Source of the DNA: Datnioides undecimradiatus
Taxonomy: Eukaryota; Chordata; Actinopteri; Lobotiformes; Datnioididae
Length of the DNA: 64,000 nucleotides
Assembly (NCBI GenBank): GCA_008933995.1
Contig: WARS01000033.1
Location: forward strand, 10,802,287-10,866,286
Direction: 5' to 3'
Shown here: positions 25,526-37,880 of the stretch, piece after piece
Position numbering within the stretch: the first letter of the stretch is position 1
Layout of the letters: every line of letters starts with the position of its first letter
Program-made: the position numbers and the translations under genes
The notes under the pieces: generated by a model
What the model was told of the DNA's origin: nothing
Seen by the model: the letters and a program-made list of their open reading frames with translations, nothing else
Database searches by the model: none

Positions 25526-28475
25526 CCATGTAACTGTGATGAGCGTGAACTAAAAAAAACCAAGTATGTTTTGATTTTCCATTGACATTGCTGTACAGGC
25601 AGGAGACAAGAGTTACGGGTGACCTTTATTAAGACAGACTACCTATATTCAAAACACAGAGTATTCCTATAAACTGGAGGATTTTACCACTTTTTCTACC
25701 TTAAAAGAAGTCACATATGCTCTGACTTCTTGTATCTTTGAGTGTAGTTTTATACTATGTTTAGTAACAGTGCTAGTTTAGCTTAGTTAAAAGCCTTGTC
25801 AATTCCCAGTTGTTTACTGGATGAGGAAGTAGATTTCTCTCCAGAGGTAGAGAAGCAAACCATTAACACTCTATTGATTTTTGTTGTTTAGCTTTATACC
25901 TGCTATGTTATACTCAACTCCACTACTCTCTTACAGCGGCACTCTCTCCCTCATTACTCCTCCACTCTACTCTCTCTCACACTCCAACTCACACACTCAT
26001 CCACAAGTACAAACACACTCCAGCGGAGCCAAGGTCAACACACACTCACAGATGTGCATCTGTAGATGGAGGTTGATGTGAAAAACCAAATGAAAATTAC
26101 ACAGACAGGAGGAGGGTTTGAGGTCATTGTCAACAAAAACAAAAGAAGGGGAAAACCAAAAAAACACATACAGCAGTGAGTTAATCTTTGCTTTGATCTT
26201 AAGCAGAGCTCCGACTCGTGGTTTGTTGTTTTTTTTTTTCCAGGGGTGGAGGGGGCAGATGCTTATTATAGAAGAGATCGCAGTCTCTAAGATTAGAGCT
26301 GACAGAATTGAGAAAATTGAATGGAATCTCTGTGGGTTTCATAAGTTTATATGCCTTCCCTACTGTGCGTGAAAACACTTCTAGTATCATGAAAATCAGT
26401 GTTTCCCAGTGTGGTGCAGGTTATCTTCAAAATGCAATCAATTACCGATTATGATGGCTCTAACTGCGTATTGTTTAAAGGAATCCATTTTATTTTTTTA
26501 GTCTGTAGTAGAACTAAAATCTCTGAAATCCTGTAATTATACTAACAGAGCTTAAAAGTGATGTGTCTCTACTTGATCAAAAATGATACCTAAAAACATT
26601 GGCAGACGTTATTAAAATGTATATCCCATGTTTTTTGAGATCTGGCATTAAGTTGCAAATTCACTGATTTTACCAGATCTAATGTAATTAATACAATGAA
26701 TGCAGCAGATACTGTAAAGAAAACCAATCACGTGTCTTATCCATTTCCCCTACCATCAAGTTATTTTTTGTAAACTGTTGTGTGATATCACACGTAATAT
26801 TTAGCACTGCCTCATAAAATCAGCTTTTCCTCGACTAGAACACAAACAGATCTGCAGCAGCTTGCCTCTCAGTATAGCAAGGCTCATTACTCTTTGTATA
26901 GTCTTCTTTCACCCAGTCTACAAACACATGATCTATCTGTGGCCTTTAAGGAGGAAATGTCAAATTAGCACGTAGGATAAGGTCAGGATGAGAGCAGCTG
27001 ATGGGGCATCACTTCACACAGGGAAAAAATAAATAAATAAAAAAACAACAAGAGCACCTGCCTGTTCACTACATTGAACAAAAATCTCCATCGTCAGTCA
27101 TTTAGTCTGGTATTGATTCTGAGAATTGTTTTTTGAGTCATGAGATGATGGCTGGAAACATTATAAATCACTGTGCTTGTATCAGGAAAATGCCATGAAG
27201 GAATCTGTGGAAAAAGGGGTGACTACACGAGGAAAATGTGAAATGATTTGCCCTCAGTAAACCAAATGTTCTGCATAGAAACATTAGACTAAATAATGAC
27301 AAAACTACTTACTCACGTGGACAACTAAAAGAAATTACGACAATAACAACACCCACTATCAGTTCTCCCTGACAGAACAAACTGTGTATTAATAGCTACA
27401 GCTATTTGTTTTTAAAAAAGCCTGCAATGATTTGTATATTTTGTGTGAATAATGATAACCCATCTGCCTTTGTCTTTTGCTGCTATTCTCAAATTCTCAT
27501 TCTGAAGGGTAAGAAAACTGAAAGCCAAACTAAAATTTTAAATCTATATAGTCTAATTCTGTATAGTTTCTATATAAACTACAATGATATAGTGGTGAAG
27601 CTATTGTACTTTGTTTTCATTTTTTTATAAGAGGATAAAACTGTTGTAGTACTTGTGGAAACAGCATCTTTGCTTCACACCTTTGGGTGTTAAGTTTGTA
27701 CTCCAATTGTTGGAAGTGGAAGCTTGTTAGCCTAGCTTCCTAAAATTAGCACTAAATTCCACTAGACACATTTTTTTTTCCTTCATGGTATTACAACATC
27801 ATTAACAGGCTGCTCCTGCACACTCAGTGCTGTATTAGCATGTGACCAAACTGTCACTCTGAATGAGAAACATACAGTACACCAAATAATGGATGGGGCT
27901 AAGCAACAGCTAACAGCGTTGCCCTCAACCTGTGTGGATGTTTTGAATTGACACTTTTATGTGCCCCTCTGAACATATATAGCACCAATCAAATCGTCAC
28001 GTCAACAGTTTCAGAACCAACAAGATCACAATCCTTTGAATACGCTGATGCAGAGGTCACTGTTGATGCAGAAAACACGAGTCTAACACAGCATACGTAT
28101 AAACTGATTTCTGAATATGAAATTCCAGTTCAGTTCTGATGTGATCTCTGCAAACATTACAGCAGATAGGATTACTGGAGCACCATTACATCAAGACGTT
28201 TCAGCATGTCTGTCTTCTTCTACTGCCAGTAATACGTTGCATGCCTGCACCAAACCCTGTAGCATCATGTTTCCATTTTACTCTTTCATGTTGACCTGAA
28301 TAAAGCCTCACACTTCAGTATGAAAGAGAGGGGGGAAAAAGAATAAGCAACATCCCTTCTTGAGCAGTCTTTCATTTATCATAAGGAGCCTTGAAGGGAA
28401 ATATATATTACAGACAGAGTTAGACAGGAAACTGCTGTTGGTCCAACAGCCACGCTAACCCTCATTCAATCATAC
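25526..28475. other. 2.9 kb without a recognised gene
   Basis: A/T-rich non-coding sequence with short T- and A-runs (for example 26228-26240 and 27026-27045). CT/CA-rich patches lie around 25920-26050. No frame has a domain. Confidence 0.5.
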
Positions 28476-28600
28476 CAGTGTTTGCTTTTCCCTCTTCTTT
28501 CCCCTTATAGCACTTCTCTCTCTCCTTCTCCCTGCCTGCATATCTTCTGTCTTTCTCACCTTCTCTTTCTCCATCTGTCTGTCTCTGCCTTTCTCCTTTT
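28476..28600. repeat. Pyrimidine-rich low-complexity tract
   Basis: CTTCT, CTCTCT and CTGTCT runs. On the minus strand this gives the Glu/Arg/Lys-rich end of a 133-codon frame (28863-28462), which is therefore an artefact at least in that part. Confidence 0.9.
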
Positions 28601-28602
28601 TT

Positions 28603-28622
28603 GGCCACACCGTGGTGTGGCC
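28603..28622. repeat. 9-bp inverted repeat with 2-nt spacer
   Basis: GGCCACACC, GT, GGTGTGGCC. The arms contain CCACACC (CACCC-box-like) and, inverted, GGTGTGG. It directly borders the candidate non-coding element at 28625-28775. Confidence 0.85.
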
Positions 28623-28624
28623 GC

Positions 28625-28775
28625 TCTCTAAAATGTATCCAAATTACAGAAAAAGAAGCCTGGTGAGGTCCAACAGCCTGGAGTTGTGGGGCTTTCTCCT
28701 GAATTATGCTATTTGTTTTTCTCAATCCTAAAGGCCTGGCGGGCCTGCTTTCAACATTTTCACACATGTCCTGCA
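28625..28775. promoter_or_regulatory. Candidate conserved non-coding element
   Basis: A repeat-free block with ATCCAAATTACAG, CTGAATTATGCTATTTG and GGCCTGGCGGGCCTGC. On the minus strand a polypyrimidine run and CCCTTTGCAG (28780-28771) imitate a splice acceptor, followed by about 50 open codons. No matching donor or known domain was found, so an exon is less likely than regulatory DNA. Confidence 0.3.
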
Positions 28776-28790
28776 AAGGGAAGAAGAAGA

Positions 28791-31700
28791 GAGGCAGATA
28801 AAAAGGAGGAGCTGGTGATGGAGTGGGGAGAGATGGTGGGAAGAGAGTGTGTAGTGTGTGCATGTGTGTTATTGTGTTTCTATACCAAATGTGTTCTCAA
28901 AATGGGAACAAGGGGTTAAGTCCTTCAAAGATGAAAACACTTTTGGCCAGTTCCCACTTCTACAAAGAACAAGGTAAGGATTAGAATTTGGGATAAAATT
29001 TTAAGAGCGTAATCCTCCGCAGTCACATGCAGCGCAGGCTTGTAACACTGGCAACAACGCCAAAATGCTACCGGTGAGGATCATTCGGCCATGGCTCAGC
29101 ACTGAAATATGATCTCGATTTTGCTTGAATGACTTTTAAGTTTGCAAAATAACCAAAGCACTGGTCGAACTAACTGACTGGAACCTATTCTAACGCAGGT
29201 ATATTATCATGAGTCAAAACTGTCAGGGTTATTACCAACATTATGCTTTGAGTAAAAGAAACAAACATACGTCTCAAACATTTAATGTTGCCTGCACACA
29301 AGCAGCCAAAACTTTGTCAGAATGAAAGACTGCATTGTAAATGATGATGATCATGATGAACTGCGGGGGGTTGGGATTGACTGGCCTACAGCCTGGCACT
29401 GAGCCAAGAAAGGTTACAAAACAATACAAATACGTTATTTAACATTAATGATCTTGAATTATTTATTTACTATCATTAGCTGACGAACTTAATGTGCATT
29501 CCCACCTCCTGCCACTGCCAACAGTTGTTTGGCACGGTGATCTTTGTAAGCTGTTATCCATCTAACCTTCATGTAACATTGACTGAAAAAGATGTACTGT
29601 GTGCTAATGCAACTCAGTCTACCTGAAAGTTAATCGTGGTTTTCCATGATTTGACTTTGCAATCACAAATATGCGAGCCATTAGTTTTCAAGAACAGGCG
29701 ATATCCATGTAAATATGAAAAATGACATGTTGGATTTGAGTTAGACTTGCTGAAATGCAACATAAATTAATAAAAAAAAAAGTGTACATACATTTGTTTT
29801 TCATTGTATAAAACAGTTTCTAACATGTCAAACCTTTACATCACTGTGTTCCCACCTGTGTTCCCACATGAAACTAAATTCATCTAAACACAAAACAACA
29901 AAAGACACAAAACAAGATACAATCAGCAGTATTGTTGTGCAGTTTTTGTCCAGACTGTATGTAAATGTCTGACTTTGTGTGCATGTACACAAGCTTGTGC
30001 TTTGCATGGCACGCGTGTGCGTGTGTGCGTACTGGTCCCCACTCCTCATGCAGCGCTGCCACCCTGACTCACAGCCAGACCCATATTTCATGGCTTGATG
30101 GTTTCTCTGTGTGATGCCAGGGCCTGATAGCTTATCTGTGGAATCCTTCTCTCTTGCCTGGAGTTTAGTTCAATAAAATGTGGGAAAGAACAGCCATTGA
30201 CAAAGAAACCACAGCAAGGGGAGAAGATCAGATACAGGAACCTGATACACCACTCAGCTTGGGAGGCTTGGGTCAAAGAAGGACAGAAAATCGGCCACCA
30301 ACATGTTCTTGGTACACACATTATACATTTACTCCCTGCTTGCACAGGACATGTAGCCTTTCCTTATTCCTGTTGGCAATGTGATTTAAGTTTAACAACA
30401 GGGGCCACCAACTGGGGGAAGAACGTATATTTTATCATGTTTCAATCATCTCCCAAATCCCATTCCTCCATATCGAGCAACAGTTCATGCACAACACATA
30501 TTTACTGCTGACCAATAAACAACACAATGGTGACATTGTGCAGCTGAACACCGGTTACATGATGTGCAATGTTAAAAAGTAAACAGCAGAGCAGCAGGAT
30601 AGTAAACAGCAGCCTGCAGTTTCAGTGAGGTTCTTGACCGAGTGTGTGTGAACAAACACAATCAGTCAAGTCGATGAGCTCACATTGAGCAGATGTCTCT
30701 GGTTCAGTGATGTTTGACAGATGGACCCTGATGCCAAACACTGGCTATCAGGTGAAAGTTGGACATGTACTGTCTATACAGAGGCAAACAGAAATGAGTG
30801 GTAGAGTACTCTTTTTTTTAACAGCAGTTAAATTTGTTGTTGCAATGAAGCAGATCATGTTTGATTTTATAGATATTCAGCCTCCCTATAACTATTATGG
30901 TTCTGCAACTGCACCTAAGCCCGATAAAACAACTTCATCTGTACAATTTAAAGTAACTGCAGGTGACTCTAAGCTACAAGCATGACAGATACTGGATTTC
31001 TGAGAGTTTAAAAAAATGCAGGTCTATTTATATCCAACAACAATATGCCTGCTACCCTATTATTGCTGTTAAAAGCAAAACATTTTACTGGAAAAGAATA
31101 AATTTCGTTAGGGTACATACCACACATCCAGTGTCGCTCTGCAGTCCAATTAAGCAGAAAAATGCCAAAAGAATGATCGTGGAAAAAAAACTGTCAATAC
31201 TTTCTTGCACACAAATTATGAAATGGCGTTACTGTTTCTATGCTGCAGTTTCTTGTTACTTATTAGCCAACATATTAGCCACAACCCATATATCTGCTAT
31301 AATACACATTGACCCAGCTGATTTACAGCCATTGAATACAGTCATTTACAGCATGTCCTACATGAGGTCACTCCTGGGCCAGCTGCCAGAAAGGATTGCA
31401 TATTACTTTTCACACAAATAAAGTATGATTAAGAACAGAGGGTCTGTGGATGAAAGTGTTATTTTGTTGTTTGCTTGTAATACTGAGGAAGTTTAAATTG
31501 TCAGATATACCTGGCACATGAAAAATTGAAACAGAGAGCCAGTAAAGATGCAGTGTTTAGGGGAATGCCACAGAGAACTGGAGCAATTCTTCGAGCTTTT
31601 GTTTGGTTTTTTTTTGCCACTGCCGCTGAATGCCGGACATATATTTTTGTCACATTGCCTTGGGAAAGGAAGAGAGGAACACGCAGGCAAAGATGAAGAC

Positions 31701-32107
31701 AAAAGAAGGAGAAGCAGGGAAGTGAAGGACAAATGAGCTTTGAGTTTGACCTTTGTGTCTGCGAGTGATGTTAAAGAGAGGTAAAACAGTTCTCGCTTTC
31801 CCGGAAAACAAGTTGGGAAATTCATCGTAATGTACTGTTAACACTTCCAATGGCCTCTATTCTTAGGGGTCTCCGGGTCAGCTTTAGCTGCACACATAAC
31901 AACTACTGCTGAATCAAACTCTGCAGCGACACACACAAGCCTGAAGTCAATATCACAGCTTCAGCTGCTGCGAGTTGCTTTACCCTACTGACACGCACAC
32001 ACACACAGAAACTGATGCTTAAAACTCCAGCCAACTTCTCAGGGTGGCATTGTTCAAATACACAGCTGCCTCAGCTCTGATTAATTCATTACAGGGCCAA
32101 GCACAGT

Positions 32108-32111
<4 letters not shown>
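28791..32111. other. 3.3 kb without a recognised gene
   Basis: Non-coding. The 152-codon plus frame 30963-31421 and the 110-codon minus frame 31493-31825 have no domain, no signal of codon bias and no convincing splice context. A (GT/GC)-rich patch lies at about 30010-30030, and short CA runs lie near 31994-32005. Confidence 0.5.

Positions 32112-32139
<28 letters not shown>
32112..32139. repeat. (TG)14 microsatellite
   Basis: Uninterrupted TG dinucleotides, followed by GCATGCATCG. Confidence 0.97.
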
Positions 32140-32159
32140 CATGCATCGTGTGCATGGAG

Positions 32160-32306
32160 ACAGGAACAGTAGGGCAGGACAGAGAGAATGAGGGAGAGAT
32201 GGCAACAGAGGGAACAACAGGGAGGGAGAGGGAGAGAGAGAGCATGCAGAGATAAAAAAAGAGTAACGGGGAAGAAAAAACAGAGAGAAGGAGAGAGAGA
32301 GGGCAT
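32160..32306. repeat. Purine-rich (GA/GGA) low-complexity tract
   Basis: Almost entirely A and G with GAGAGAGAG runs. Lys/Arg/Glu-rich plus-strand and Leu/Ser/Pro-rich minus-strand frames here are artefacts. Such tracts can form triplex DNA. Confidence 0.9.
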
Positions 32307-33129
32307 GTTGGGTTCGGATTATCAGTGCTCCCTAGTGGTCAGCTGGCGGATTTATTCATATGATTTACTACTTGGTCCCTGCTCTGGGATTTTGTGTTTG
32401 TTCCTGCTCACATTCCTCTCATATTGTATTTATCATGTGTGACTTTGAAATTGCCGCTGCCATCGACTTTGAGCCTCTTAAGCAGGCTTGACATATACGT
32501 CCACCCCTCCAATGCCATCACCACACCCACAACAGCACCCCTCTAATATACCCACCCCCCACAAACACACACACATACACACACAAACACACCCTCCAGC
32601 AGCTCGACCCACACATACAAATGACCCAACAATGAATTCTAAGAGGCAGACTAATAAAGGCAATTGTGTTGATGTATGTAGCTCTTAGCCTGGGTTACTG
32701 TGTGCCAATGGACAATGTTTTGCAGACTTTCGTCCCCATTGTTCCATTTGAAGCAGAGTTAGGAAAATATCCCATTTATCGTCCGTCAAACAACGGCCTC
32801 ATGTTTCTATATAAATGTTAATGCTCTCTCCCCGAGCGCTCGGTGTGGTCCAGGGAGGTTCTCTGAATACCAGGAAGAAGGAGCTGCAGCCAAAAGGAAG
32901 AAAGAACTACAAGGCAGCTTAGAAATAAGAAAGCAATCCAGCTTTTCACTGAAATCCTATTTGTGAAAATGTCATATTGGATTACTAAAAGGCCTTACAT
33001 GGTCATTTTGGAGTTTCATGCTGTCCAGTCCAGAAACAAGGGAGTGAATAAGAGGATTGCTAGAAGTGGCTGTGCACACTCTCTTAAATAAAAACTTTAT
33101 ATCTGAAGAAATAAACAATTACACATATA
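32307..33129. other. No gene seen; includes a CA-rich patch
   Basis: C/A-rich low complexity at 32551-32593. The rest is unique non-coding sequence. Confidence 0.55.
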
Positions 33130-33152
33130 ATAATATATATATATATATATAA
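33130..33152. repeat. (AT)n microsatellite, short
   Basis: About nine AT units flanked by TAATA and ATAATATT. Confidence 0.95.
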
Positions 33153-35754
33153 TATTACCAGCATTGATAATGTGCACTACTAATATGGATGACCAAACTT
33201 ATTATTGTAAACTAAATGTTTTCAGACTGTTTTGATGAATGATGGACTCCATGTGATGACTCACTGTTGGCTCAAAGAAAATTTATTTTCCAAAGTTTTA
33301 AAGACCCAACGCTTCACCTGTTAAGAAAGATAACTTGCAAGGACTGTAAACAGCAGTAATGTCCCTTGCTATTTAATTGTTTTCAACCTAACATCCCTGA
33401 GTGTCGTAGCATCTCAGTCAAAAGGGTGAAAATTAGTGTGTCCACTCTAGTGCTGTGACTACAGCAGAGTCATCTGGCGCTGGTTGTAATGCTGAATGCA
33501 CCCTTTCACATTAACAGCAAAAGACAGATGTTAGCAGGTGTTAACATCTACCTCACACACACATTTAGCCTACCTCACATTCATCTATTCATTATTTTAT
33601 TTATTACGTGTTGCAGCTGTAACTTTGTAATGACCAACAATTACTTGCTTTATACATTGATCTTATATTTGGTATTGCGTACCAAACGTGAAGTCAAACT
33701 ACGGTGTCTAACTCAATCTCCTTTAGAAAAAGCAAAGGAATTTTAAATTGTCTGCTGCATGAAAAATCTAAACTACCCTTAGAATCAGACACTGCAAACA
33801 AACTCTGCATCGAGAAGACAGCCGGTGAATGTTTCTGCCCCTAACGAGTACACCCAAGATCAAGACGAACTTGAAGTAAAAACAAGCAGCCAGTCCACAG
33901 GGAGACCTCTCTATCCACATTTCTGTCTCTCTTCTCAGCTGCCTCTCTCTCCTCTGCTCTTCCTGTGATCAATTCCCTTCATCACTCCACCTATGCTTCT
34001 TCCCTTTTTGCCTCTCAGAAAAGGCGAGCAGGTAAAACTTTTCTCCTCCATACCTCTGAGACAGACAGGCGTGCTAGAATAAACATTTCATAATGGAAAT
34101 ATTGATTTGCCGTGGGTGTTTTCTTTTTTCTTTTTTAACATTGCAGGTAGAAGGCTTCCCTAGTCTCAAGGTGATGAAGATGATTATATGAAAGGTTCAT
34201 GTATTTGTTTATTTATTTTATTCAATCAATAAAAGCTTGAAAAGAGCTGAGAAAAACAGGAGAGATTTATGAAGAATGAAAATATCTATAAATAATTGTG
34301 AACACAATGGCGCATTTTACGTCAAAAGACGGATTGTGGTGTGGCAGTATCATTTTGTCCTCTGAATCATCTGATAAAAATGACATTAAAGTGCATTTTT
34401 CTGATGTGTAAACACGCATATGTGTTACATTCTGCTTTTCTATCCTGTTGTGTATGCATCATGCCGTCACCTACGCAAGTGTAAAGAAGCTGCAAAACAT
34501 AACTGGCTTTGGGCCCAGCTGAGTAAATGCATCTGAGAAAAATGCATATTACTCAATGTTAAATAATCAAAGACAGACAGACTGGGTATCTGGCATTACT
34601 GAAACATGACATCAGTACAGACATACTGAATAAAAACCATAGCTAAATGAAACCTTATAGTAAGAAGAAACCAGCCTTTGACAATAGATTTGTCTGCGTT
34701 GTTAGATTTCTTTCTGCCAGTCAACAGCCGAGTTTCTTATCATTTCAATCATATTGTTTGGCCTCACTTACTGTCATTATTAAAGTTTCATGAATGTGAT
34801 TCGACATTGTTATGGTCTTGAATGATATATTCTGTTATAATCTTATAAGCTTGTCCTCATGCAGAGTCTCATCTGCATGTTCTCAAATTGTCACATTGTT
34901 GGTTTGAAAACCTTTTGCATTTAAACATGAAGTGTGATTACCTTATTAACATAACTGAAAAAGGCACACTGAATGAAATGCATGAAATAAAAATATTTCT
35001 TGTAAATGAATATACATATTGAAAGACAGAAACTAATGTAAAACTGTCAGACTCAAACACAGCTAATGTTCTGTTATACTGTTTTGTAAAAGCATAGTAA
35101 ACAAAATCAACTAACCAACCAATCAATGAGCTATTCACACAGGTGCACTGTACACTCAAGCTCTAACTTAAAACATGACATAACATGCAGTTGACTGACA
35201 ATCAGTTTACTCCTGATCAAAACAGCCTGTAAAAGCTTTAATATATTTTTTAAATAATTTTTGTTTGTTTCACAGCATTCATCAAACCCAGACTGGCATC
35301 ATTGTCATAAAGTACACTTATAGCTAAATTTCTTTCATCACTGACAGTGACGTTGAAAGAAAAATTGTTTTTTCACAGGTTATTTAATCTCTAGCCACTG
35401 TAACACACCAAATATGTCAGCATATGCTATATTTTCAGTGGCACAGAGCGATTTGCCCACATCTGTCAGACAGGTACAGCATGCGTTGACTCAATTGCTG
35501 GCTGTCTACATGTCAGGCTGAATGAACATGTCAGTAGCATGTTTGAGTTGTCACCAACTTGCTCTGAGCTTGAACAGTTTGTGCAGTGACGACGGCCAGT
35601 CAGACACACATGAAGAGCTCCAGAGCTCTCAAGTGGCTTGAGAGGCTGCTTTAAAGCCTGGACTCGAATATGAATTCCCTTCATCTTTCTTGCACACAGA
35701 GTCCTCTCATTTTCTCCAGCAGAACCATCCCGTCTCTTTCAGACGATGCTTCCC
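33153..35754. other. 2.6 kb without a recognised gene
   Basis: Mostly AT-rich and non-coding. A CT-rich patch lies at about 33900-34000 and a T-rich patch at about 34118-34140. Short frames have no domain. Confidence 0.5.
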
Positions 35755-35900
35755 ACTATTGCAGTCCCTTTCTTTCTCTCTTTCTCCCTCTATCTTGAAA
35801 ACACCCCCCTCCATGCCCATTCTCTTTCTTACTTTCCTCCTCTCTCTTTATCTTTCTCCAGCTTTGTACTTTGATTTTTCTCCCTGCCCCACCTCTGTCC
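35755..35900. repeat. Pyrimidine-rich low-complexity tract
   Basis: CTTTCTTTCTCTCTTTCTCC and similar runs. The 105-codon plus frame 35690-36007 is Ser/Leu/Pro/Phe-rich because of it. Confidence 0.85.
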
Positions 35901-37639
35901 TTCTATTACTGTGCGTAGTTTCACAGGCTCTGTGGGTGCTTTGTATCCCCCAGACACAATGCCATCCATTCATATTACATCAAGAGACACTGACACCAAT
36001 TATCTGAAGGGTACATAAGGCTGCACAACCCCATGATCCAGAGGATGATAGGGAGAATTGAGACAGATGGACAGAGAGCTGGGAGAAAGACGGAAAGAGC
36101 GACAGATGATGGAGATTTAAGCAGTAGTTTGGGGTGAAAATATATGTAGAAGGTCTGGTAAAGTTTTGAGAGAGTAACGAACTTCACCGGAGCGGGACTA
36201 GAAGTTGAGAATGGCTGCTAAAGTTAAGCTCGATGAACTTATTTTGTCTTGTACTGCTTTCATGTTTGGCAAAACCCTTAAAGTCATCCTTTTCAAAACT
36301 TAATCCCAGCAAAACAGATACCGTTGTCGAGAAAACTCGTCATGATTTTCTGCCACCAGCAGTTAATTTAAGCTGAACGTGCTGTTGCTATAGCAACACC
36401 TACAGAGACAGTTCCCTAGCAGTTGCAGCTTAACACCTTTTATCAGATCTGTGACCAAACCAGTATTTAATCTACTCCTCAAATGGCCATGTTCGGGCAT
36501 CATCTGCACTATTTTTTTCTGGTCTGACCATTGGATTGTTGTTTTGTTTCCCGGCAATATAGCAGTCTTGTGTTAATAATAAAAGCAGGGACACACAATG
36601 CAACTGTGGCCATTGATAAAGATCATATAGTGTATGACACCAGATCTACTAGCTGCCAGTCATTCTCATACTGATTTTTTAAACACACGTGATATGTGGA
36701 ATGATGATATTTTTTGTGAGTAGCCAAAGCAACTCATCCAGTCATCCAAGTAACAGTCCTAAGTGACATAAACTTTTAATTTAATTCTTTTTTTTAAAGA
36801 CGAACTTGAAGTCACAACTCTGTAGGCTAAAAAAAGCTTTGCAGCTATGACGCAGAGGGACACTTTCGATGCAGCCTGGAGGAGCTGGGGATCTAAGGGC
36901 CAATCTTCTGACAGGTGGACAACGTTAAGGTCATTTTTGATTCTACATATTTTATCCATTTTATTTTTACTCGTGTGTATGTGTATGTTTACTAATTTAA
37001 TAACTAGCTTTTTTCCAAAGAGTCTAAATTTACCCCCCTGCCATATAGCATAACTATTTTTTTTACATTTCCTTTAACTTGTATTTTTGGAATCCCTTCA
37101 TGTTTTATTAGGTAATCACTGAGGGAAGAAGAATAACAATGCAATACAAATACAATGCAAATAATATGACACAAAAACAGGTTTAATTTGTGTCAGTATT
37201 AATGGATTACACTTGTTGACATAAGCATTAAATAAATGTTGAGCATTTGGAGACCGGATAGCACTTTGCGGACAGTGCGGGAGTGGATATAGACACAACT
37301 GGGGGGCTGAAGATTCCTCTCGTTTGTAACTCAGCTTTGTGCCAAACTGGAGCCGCCACCTCAAACGACTCTTCATGAAATGATGATGACAGTAATGACG
37401 ACACATAAACACTCTACAACAGAAACACCTTTCACGTCAGAGTTAGAGATTACTCAAACAGTGTTTCTCCTGTTAACTCTGACAACTTACAAAGAGATTA
37501 CAAAGAACAGAGACAGTGAGAAAAATGATTTCACTCTTCTCACATCACATCATCTCAAAGAGCACTCTCCCTGCTCTCCTCCATCCATTCATGGCATGTT
37601 CATCTCTCAAAATTTGTTCTCCCTCTCTTCGCTTGATGC
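35901..37639. other. 1.7 kb without a recognised gene
   Basis: Non-coding. Frames such as 37116-37412 (minus) and 37380-37670 (plus) have no domain. Confidence 0.5.
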
Positions 37640-37880
37640 TCTATTTCTTCCATTTTCGCGTGGCCCTTAAGTTCTCCTCTGAGGCGACACTCATTGTTTT
37701 CCATTTGGGACGACTCGAGGCTCTTCAAGCATCTCCGGGCAGCTCTGAGGGAGAAGGCAAAACAGGGATAGGAGCAGAGAACCAGGGCCGAGACTGGCAA
37801 CCATGAATCCGTGGCCAATCTACCATGATGCTTCGCTCGGCAGTTCTGGGAGTGAAGTCAATCTCCCACTTCATAATTTC
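37640..37880. promoter_or_regulatory. Candidate conserved non-coding element
   Basis: A repeat-free, CpG-containing block (TTTTCGCGTGG, GACGACTCGAGG, TCTCCGGGC, GCTTCGCTCGG) in a CpG-poor neighbourhood. Several overlapping open frames on both strands (37516-37806, 37600-37818) result from the lower stop density of this composition. Confidence 0.27.

Noticed and set aside
28462..28863. 133-codon minus-strand frame with Arg/Glu/Lys-rich end
   Set aside because: The charged end is the translation of a CT-rich low-complexity tract; no donor site or domain.
30963..31421. 152-codon plus-strand frame
   Set aside because: No recognisable domain, mixed AT-rich codons, no splice or polyadenylation context.
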